From Candidatus Obscuribacterales bacterium (lineage in GTDB: Bacteria > Cyanobacteriota > Vampirovibrionia > Obscuribacterales > Obscuribacteraceae): DNA of 64,000 nt. The stretch's first letter is position 1, and every line of letters starts with the position of its first letter. The notes below the pieces were generated by a model. That model made no database searches. It worked only from the letters and a program-made list of their open reading frames with translations, and had not been told where the DNA came from. Of this stretch, positions 59,601 to 64,000 are shown piece after piece. The stretch spans positions 310,001 through 374,000 of the forward strand of contig JAIEOQ010000004.1 of the NCBI GenBank assembly GCA_019750335.1, written 5' to 3'. The position numbers and the translations under genes were made by a program.

Positions 59601-60904
59601 AAAGATTGCTTTCTTTATTGCGCGGCTGGTTATCCGTAAGCGGTCCGATTACAGCAAGTGAGCTTGCTTCTTTATTTGCTCTTGATCAAGCTGAAATAGC
59701 TCAAGCTCTTCTGATGTTGGAGGCTACCGGTGCTGTTTTGCGCGGGCAATTCAGACTTGGGGTGAAAGAGCTTGAATGGTGTGATCGACGGCTTTTAGCT
59801 CGGATTCACCGTCTGACTGTAAGCGCCTTACGTCAAAGTATCGAACCGGCAACTTCAGCTCAATTTATGCGTTGGCTTACTCACTGGCAACATGTAGCTG
59901 CCGGTTCGCAAGTCGCCGGCGACGAGCGTGGCACTCTGGAGATTATTCGTCAGCTGCAAGGTTTTGAAGTGCCGGTAAGTGCTTGGGAGCATCAAATTCT
60001 TGCTCGACGGGTCAAAAATTATGAGCCGGAATTTTTGGATAAACTTTGTTTGACCGGTCAGGTTGGTTGGGGTCGTCTTTCACCGCATCCGGCAACACTT
60101 GATCAACCGGTTGCCGCCGGGCGCAAACGGCGTCGTGTGACACCGACCAGCAACGCTCCGATTGCTTTTTTTGTGCGTGCCGATTGTGATTGGATGAATC
60201 CACAACATCCGGCAAAATCAGATGACAACCAAGGTTTGAGTAATGCAGCTATTGCTGTCAAAGAGTATTTGCGTCAAAGAGGAGCGAGCTTCTTTGCCGA
60301 TATAGTGCGTGGCAGCGGACGTTTGATGTCCGAAATCGAAGGAGCTCTATGGGAGCTTGTGGCTGCTGGCTTGGTTACTGCCGACGGTTTCGATAATTTA
60401 CGTGCATTAATTGACCGCAAACGTCGTTTAGGCGACGGTTACGGTCGTTTTCAACGTCCGCGTCACAGCAGCGGGCGCTGGTCTTTGCTCCATATAAATG
60501 AAGTGGAACGCGGGGCCGAATTGGAAGCAATCTGCTGGATGTATTTGCGCCGTTATGGCGTTGTTTTTCGTGATCTGCTTGTGCGTGAAAGTGTATTCCC
60601 GCGCTGGCGCGAGCTTTTAATTACATTCCGCCGTCTTGAAGATCGTGGCGAAGTACGCGGTGGTAGATTTGTCACCGGCTTTAGCGGCGAACAGTTTGCT
60701 TTGCCTGAAGCGGTGGAGTCTTTGCGTGCTTCGCGCCACCGTCAACCTGAATCGGAAATACTTGTGCTTTCTGCAGCTGATCCTTTGAATTTAATCGGCA
60801 TAGTTTTACCGGGCGAAAAAATCTCATCAACTTCAACAAATACGGTTGTATTGCGTGACGGTATGGAAGTTAACCCTCAGGCTAAAAAAACAAAACCAGC
60901 TTAA
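56672..60904 (+). CDS. lhr: Lhr-type large DEAD/DEAH-box helicase
   Basis: A 1410-residue superfamily 2 helicase. Motif I is SAPTGSGKT (50-58), motif Ia is VSPLKALSNDI, motif II is DEIH (176-179), motif III is GLSATQ and motif VI is QRIGRAGH. The core is followed by the winged-helix and Lhr-specific domains (about residues 430-850) and a long C-terminal extension, as in full-length bacterial Lhr. Lhr unwinds RNA:DNA hybrids and forked DNA with 3'-5' polarity and is linked to DNA repair. The start ATG lies 82 bases from the divergent family-3 gene. No nuclease or ligase partner is adjacent. Confidence 0.95.
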   Translation: MSKSASAKMLSLDWAHPLVRQWFLARFGSPTEPQLAGWPHILAGQTTLISAPTGSGKTLTAFLACIDKLVRKAVAGKLEDKTEVVYVSPLKALSNDIQINLDDPLSEILALAESQGITMQRIRTAVRTGDTLASERQAMLKRPPHILVTTPESLYILLTAEKSRANLSSTQTIIVDEIHAVADDKRGAHLSLSLERLEHLCKKTPVRIGLSATQKPIELIARFLAGSRRPQPVIVDVGHKRQLDVAIAVPGMPLGAVASNEQWGETYDRLAELIQSHKSTLIFVNTRKLAERVTMNLAERLGEEAVAAHHGSLSRKLRLSAERRLKSGQLKALVATASLELGIDIGAIDLVCQLGSPRSIAVALQRIGRAGHWRGAVPKGRIFPTTRDELMECAALVKAIETRELDKIIIPECSLDILAQQITAMCSSTDWSEDDLYEAVTAASPYANLDKKTFYEVLEMLAEGISARRGRYGAYLLWDRVNKVLKGRRGARLAAITSGGAIPETGLYTVVAEPDGLTVGTLDEDFAIESNGGDIILLGNASWRIRRVESAAGRVIVEDAHGAPPTVPFWLGEGPSRTPELSLQVAKLRLLISEAKDPDALMRILQTEYGLDQSGAEQAIEYILEGKRVLGAVPQQDLIIAERFFDEGGGMQLVIHSPFGGRINKAWGLALRKCFCRSFNFELQAAATDDGLNISLAEQHSFPLSDVFTFLSPESLKHILEQAVLASPIFTSRFRWDATRALALLRFQGGKKVPPYLQRLKADDLLAAVFPDAAACQDNLPGDIELPNHPLINEVMKDVLTEALDLEGLSDVIAGLRDGRIKTLSVDTPVPSVFSHEILNANPYAYLDDAPLEERRARAVEMRRVLPDSMKEVGQLDPAAVKQVQDEAWPDVRDHDELHDLLQTLIVLPESAVVKNEWVKYFDQLKAERRAAKVIANDKIFFVAAEKKKVFAAIYPQAQYLNELPDLDLPEKDDPAERLLSLLRGWLSVSGPITASELASLFALDQAEIAQALLMLEATGAVLRGQFRLGVKELEWCDRRLLARIHRLTVSALRQSIEPATSAQFMRWLTHWQHVAAGSQVAGDERGTLEIIRQLQGFEVPVSAWEHQILARRVKNYEPEFLDKLCLTGQVGWGRLSPHPATLDQPVAAGRKRRRVTPTSNAPIAFFVRADCDWMNPQHPAKSDDNQGLSNAAIAVKEYLRQRGASFFADIVRGSGRLMSEIEGALWELVAAGLVTADGFDNLRALIDRKRRLGDGYGRFQRPRHSSGRWSLLHINEVERGAELEAICWMYLRRYGVVFRDLLVRESVFPRWRELLITFRRLEDRGEVRGGRFVTGFSGEQFALPEAVESLRASRHRQPESEILVLSAADPLNLIGIVLPGEKISSTSTNTVVLRDGMEVNPQAKKTKPA

Positions 60905-60999
60905 TAGATCTCTTTAATCTTAGTTGCGTATTTTTACCGCTGACAAGCTGAGTCGTTTTAAACACAATGACATTTATATATGGCTAGGTGGGGTTTCTT

Positions 61000-61827
61000 A
61001 TGGCGGTAAGTTCCGATGCCCGGGCAGCTCAAGACTCAAAATTTGAGGCTGTGAGCGAAGCAGCAAATAAAGAATCAAGTCAAAAACTTTCAGCTCAAGG
61101 CTGGGATAAAAATGACCAGGGATTTTTTGCGCGTAAAAACCAAAATGACGAAGCCGATATAGATAATCTGCTTGCTCAAGCTGATCTGCCGGCTCAAAAA
61201 GCAGAGGAAAAATCAGAGGGAGAAGAGCCTAGTTTAGATGAACTGCAAAATATGGGTGGGCTTACTCGAGAACGCCAAATGCAGATTATTGAACACCAGC
61301 TTAAAATTGCTGATGAAGTATTTGCCGAGCAGTTGAAGCGAGCAAGTACTCCTGAAGTTAAAGCTGATATTTATAGAAAAATTGCTGAGAACCATTTTTT
61401 CATGGGCGATCAATACATGCGCATGGATAACAAGCAAGAAAGCCATTTAGAACACATGAAAGCAGCCAAAAGCAATTTCAATACAGCTCTGAAAGAGCTT
61501 GAAGGGCGTGATTCGGATAAGCTAGAACGGGCAAAGATGCTTGGTGATTTGGCTTTTGCTGAAAGATGTTTGGCTACAAAAATTGGTGACGAAGACATTA
61601 AAAATGCGGAGTTACATTATCAACAAGCCATTGATCTGCTTAAGGCACAAAAAACGCCAGCCGATGATCAAGTTGCTCAAAATCAAAATGAGCGACTCTT
61701 GATGTATCTCTATAATAGGCAAGGACAGCTTTACAACTTGATCCGTCAACCGGAAAAAGCAATTAAAGCTCAAGATGCAGCAATGAAGATCTTTGTTAAA
61801 CATCCGGAGTGGCAACAAGGGAACTAA
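61000..61827 (+). CDS. Cytoplasmic TPR-like protein
   Basis: The ATG at 61000 has AGGTGGGG upstream and is preferred over the GTG at 60988, which would place the start within the ribosome binding site. The first 95 residues are charged and disordered (NDEADIDNLLAQADL). Residues 100-275 are helical with TPR-like pairs (QIIEHQLKIADEVFAEQL, YRKIAENHFFMGDQYMRM, KAIKAQDAAMKIFVKHPEW). No signal peptide or membrane segment. Probably a protein-interaction scaffold; no partner is evident from the neighbours. Confidence 0.68.
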   Translation: MAVSSDARAAQDSKFEAVSEAANKESSQKLSAQGWDKNDQGFFARKNQNDEADIDNLLAQADLPAQKAEEKSEGEEPSLDELQNMGGLTRERQMQIIEHQLKIADEVFAEQLKRASTPEVKADIYRKIAENHFFMGDQYMRMDNKQESHLEHMKAAKSNFNTALKELEGRDSDKLERAKMLGDLAFAERCLATKIGDEDIKNAELHYQQAIDLLKAQKTPADDQVAQNQNERLLMYLYNRQGQLYNLIRQPEKAIKAQDAAMKIFVKHPEWQQGN

Positions 61828-61880
61828 TTCGATTCATACATTGTCCTAGCCCTCGATGAAATATCGAGAGTGCGCGGACT

Positions 61881-62834
61881 ATGTGGATCAAGTTCTTTGT
61901 TTCACTTGCTATTGTGTTGAGCGTTTGTCAAGCTCAAGCAGGAGCGGCTGTTCTTTATCAGAGTAACTATTCTGAGGGAGTTCAGGCAAGTTTGCCGGTT
62001 TCTTACTGGGCAAAAGATGACTTAAAAAAGCCAAAAGCAATTGTTCTTTTGGTTCATGGTTTAACTCAGCGACCTTACAGTTTGGATGAATTTGCTTCTA
62101 ATTTAGCTGAAAAAGAATATGCCGTGTTTGGTGTTACTCAGCGCGGTCATGGCGAATGGCGCAAACACAAGCATTCACCAGGTTACACTTGCGACTTTAA
62201 AGAATCAGCGTTAGATATCCAAAAACTTTTGTTTGTACTGCGTCAAGCTTACGGTACAGATTTACCTGTTTATTTGATTGGTGAAAGCGCCGGTGCTTCT
62301 GTTGCTTTGCGTGCAGCTGTTAGTGCACCAAATATGGTGACAGGTGTGGTTCTGTGCAGCGGTGGAACAAAGCGCCAACACTATAAAATAAGTTGGGTGC
62401 TGGGCGATTTCTTTCGTTGCCTGCTTAATCCCTGGCGTCAAATAAATATGGCTCGTTATCAGCGTGAATATGCTTGCGAAGATCCGGCAATTGTTGAAAT
62501 TACTTTGCAAGATCCGGAAGCGCGCCCGACTCTTTCCGGAATTGAAATACTTAAAGCGAATGCGGCCGTTACTAAAAATCGTCGCTTTGTGAAAAAACTA
62601 AATCCGAATATTTCTCTGCTTGTATTGCAAGGAGAAAAAGATCGAGTGGTTACTTATCGGTCAGCCCAAAAAGTATTTGAAAGTGCACCGTCAATTAACA
62701 AATATTTTGTCAGTCTGCCTGATTCCGGACATATGATTATTGGTCGCCCGCAGGTTCATCCACTTGTCGTCTCTTCTGTTGCCAATTGGCTTGAAAAAGG
62801 ACCACGGGCTGGCACTCTTGCCGATAAATTTTAA
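61881..62834 (+). CDS. Exported alpha/beta hydrolase (monoacylglycerol lipase / serine aminopeptidase-like)
   Basis: A signal peptide (MWIKFFVSLAIVLSVCQAQA) precedes an alpha/beta-hydrolase domain. The oxyanion motif HG is at 59-60 (VLLVHGLTQRP). The nucleophile elbow is GESAGAS (S136), the acid is in QGEKDRVV and the histidine in DSGHMI. All three catalytic residues are present. The S33 type includes monoglyceride lipases and esterases; the substrate is uncertain. It has no operon partner in view. Confidence 0.89.
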   Translation: MWIKFFVSLAIVLSVCQAQAGAAVLYQSNYSEGVQASLPVSYWAKDDLKKPKAIVLLVHGLTQRPYSLDEFASNLAEKEYAVFGVTQRGHGEWRKHKHSPGYTCDFKESALDIQKLLFVLRQAYGTDLPVYLIGESAGASVALRAAVSAPNMVTGVVLCSGGTKRQHYKISWVLGDFFRCLLNPWRQINMARYQREYACEDPAIVEITLQDPEARPTLSGIEILKANAAVTKNRRFVKKLNPNISLLVLQGEKDRVVTYRSAQKVFESAPSINKYFVSLPDSGHMIIGRPQVHPLVVSSVANWLEKGPRAGTLADKF

Positions 62835-62882
62835 AAATTCGAAATCAGGGGCGTTTTTATTGAACTATCCGGGCACCTAATT

Positions 62883-62900
62883 CGTATATAGAGATATACG
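62883..62900. other. Short perfect hairpin/palindrome before the Gly-rich gene
   Basis: CGTATAT and ATATACG are 7-base arms around AGAG, ending 24 bases before the ATG at 62925. It could be a regulator site or a leader hairpin. The AT-rich arms alone make it only suggestive. Confidence 0.35.
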
Positions 62901-62924
62901 GGTATCAACGGCGAGGGACAATTT

Positions 62925-63455
62925 ATGTCTAAAAACGTTCAAAAGCTCCTGGTGGCGGCAAGTTTTACTATTGTGGCCATCTCTCCGAGCTTTGCTCAAG
63001 AGGGACCACCCGGTGGGGAAGGACCTGGAGGACAGGGTAATTTTGGACAAGGCGGACCAGGTGGACCTGGGGGCGGCGGTGGTGGTGGTCGTTGCGGCGG
63101 AGGCGGCGGTGGTCGCTTCGGAATGGGCGGCGGCGGACCCGGTAGTGGCGGTGGACCAGGCGGTGGTGGACCCGGTGGCGGCGGTATGCGCGGTCAGTTC
63201 CGCGAACGGATGATCCAGCGTTTCGATGCCAACGGCAATGGTCAGCTTGATCAAGGCGAAAAAGACCAAATGAAAGCTTTTATGGAACAAAGACGGGCTC
63301 AGCGTCAGCAAGGTGGCGGACCTGGCGGTGGAGGCGGCGGAATGGGTGGTCAGTTCCGTATGCGCGGTCAAGGCGGACCCGGTGGAATGCCTGGCGGCGG
63401 ACCGAATGGTGGACCTCCCGGTGGTGGAGAAGGTCCAGGACCGGACATTCAATAG
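62925..63455 (+). CDS. Exported glycine-rich protein with one EF-hand
   Basis: GAGGGA precedes the ATG. A signal peptide (MSKNVQKLLVAASFTIVAISPSFA) is followed by a very glycine-rich tract (about residues 28-90). A single EF-hand-like calcium loop follows at 101-112 (DANGNGQLDQGE, with D, N, N, Q, D, E at positions 1, 3, 5, 7, 9, 12). A second Gly/Pro-rich tract completes it. Glycine-rich secreted proteins with one EF-hand are often envelope or matrix proteins that respond to calcium, but no function can be proven. Low-complexity GGY-type sequence gives a long open frame on the opposite strand, which I treat as a shadow. Confidence 0.75.
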   Translation: MSKNVQKLLVAASFTIVAISPSFAQEGPPGGEGPGGQGNFGQGGPGGPGGGGGGGRCGGGGGGRFGMGGGGPGSGGGPGGGGPGGGGMRGQFRERMIQRFDANGNGQLDQGEKDQMKAFMEQRRAQRQQGGGPGGGGGGMGGQFRMRGQGGPGGMPGGGPNGGPPGGGEGPGPDIQ

Positions 63456-63475
63456 TCCTTAGTTTAATCTACAGT

Positions 63476-63511
63476 CATAAAGACCATTTGCTGCGGTAGA
63501 TGGTCTTTATG
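63476..63511 (+). terminator. Hairpin terminator after the Gly-rich gene
   Basis: CATAAAGACCAT (63476-63487) and ATGGTCTTTATG (63500-63511) form a perfect 12-base stem around a 12-base loop. The T run downstream is weak, so termination may be partial or bidirectional. Confidence 0.6.
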
Positions 63512-63568
63512 CTGTTTATTCTTTGCGATAAAATCCAGCTGTGATTAACGCTGGGGTGATTATTGGCT

Positions 63569-64000
63569 ATGTCGAGCAAAAAATATTTGTATAACTTGTT
63601 TATGGCGGCGTCTTTAGCTCTTGCCATACCGCTTGCTCAGGCTGCAAGCCCAAGACAGCAAGTGAATACAGCTTTGAACAATGCTAAATCCCACACCGAT
63701 ACTTTAGTAAAAAATGTTGCTTCTTTTTTGCAGATGACCGGACGTTGGGCGCCGGCGCCACAAGGAAAAGATATGCAGCTCTGTCAAGCTTTGCAGTCAT
63801 TCCAGCAACAGGTGAATCTGACAGCTAAAAACAATGGCTCTCAGTCTTTCAACACCATGCAATTTCAGTTACAACAATTACAAAGTCAGGCTCAAAATCT
63901 TGGTCAACTGATCAATCAGGTTGGTCCGAATCCAACAGTACTTTCCAGTTGGAATCAAGTGCAAGGTGACATGATGGCGATCAACCAAGCGTTTTATATG
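63569..64000 (+). CDS. Exported protein, 3' end cut by window edge
   Basis: The ATG at 63569 lies after GGGGTG and starts a signal peptide (KKYLYNLFMAASLALAIPLAQA). The visible 144 residues continue in frame to the last base. The mature part is helical and glutamine-rich (FQLQQLQSQAQNLGQLINQ), with a tryptophan-rich spot (MTGRWAPAP) near residue 60. No family is recognised. It is probably a periplasmic or secreted helical protein. The gene continues past the right end. Confidence 0.68.
   Translation, partial: MSSKKYLYNLFMAASLALAIPLAQAASPRQQVNTALNNAKSHTDTLVKNVASFLQMTGRWAPAPQGKDMQLCQALQSFQQQVNLTAKNNGSQSFNTMQFQLQQLQSQAQNLGQLINQVGPNPTVLSSWNQVQGDMMAINQAFYM

Noticed and set aside
62877-63452. A 191-codon open frame on the minus strand opposite the Gly-rich gene
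   Set aside because: It arises because the GGN/GGC-rich plus-strand gene rarely yields stops on the other strand. It is threonine- and alanine-rich nonsense without a signal peptide or ribosome binding site, while the plus-strand gene has both.

Overview
The window looks like a piece of chromosome from a Gram-negative, non-photosynthetic relative of the cyanobacteria. The best guess is the Vampirovibrionia/Melainabacteria side, Obscuribacterales-like. This is inference, not proof. It rests on the outer-membrane machinery (a TolC-type channel, RND efflux, lipoproteins), moderate GC, frequent TTG/GTG starts, and several large families I can only describe as lineage-specific. One of these is the short L-E-K ... 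F-G repeat domain at 5455-6387. Coding density is very high and no gap exceeds 300 bases. I see no rRNA, tRNA, CRISPR array, transposase, integrase or phage gene, so this is not a mobile island.

Layout. 1-7 kb: a PspA/IM30 protein cut by the left edge, two overlapping TPR proteins (the second with a VWA domain), a 742-residue lipoprotein, a secreted repeat protein and a PrxQ peroxiredoxin. 7-11.8 kb: an SDR - SPFH - serpin run on the minus strand, then an S4 RNA-binding protein and two envelope proteins. 11.8-18 kb: a minus-strand set with a putative cyclase, a flavin reductase, a Kef-type antiporter, two tiny exported proteins and an OmpR/QseC-type two-component system. 18-23.3 kb: a secreted VWA protein, an ABM-domain membrane protein, and an exported guanine deaminase followed by a Tat-exported FAD oxidase. 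23.3-32.2 kb: two members of an unrecognised exported family, then four paralogues of an unrecognised tryptophan-repeat family with a GH43/discoidin/FN3 glycosidase between them. 32.3-33.3 kb: a secreted low-complexity protein.

33.3-42.2 kb is a complete drug-efflux locus. A TetR regulator and an MFS exporter point one way. A membrane-fusion protein, a double-ATPase ABC protein, two ABC-2 permeases and a TolC channel point the other way. A near-perfect palindrome lies between the two promoters. 42.2-47.5 kb holds a TauE/SafE permease and a heavy-metal RND pump with its adaptor. 47.6-64 kb holds a small membrane protein, a HAD phosphatase fused to a HerA-like ATPase, a VIT-VWA protein, a 788-residue hydrophilic protein, a saccharopine-dehydrogenase-like enzyme, the third member of the exported family, an Lhr-type helicase, a TPR protein, an exported alpha/beta hydrolase, a glycine-rich EF-hand protein and a secreted protein cut by the right edge.

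The best candidates for undescribed biology are the four tryptophan-repeat paralogues at 25.2-32.2 kb, the three-member exported family at 23.3-25.1 and 55.6-56.6 kb, and the HAD-HerA fusion at 47.9 kb. Motif positions were counted by eye from the translations. Family names come from motif recognition, not from database searches.
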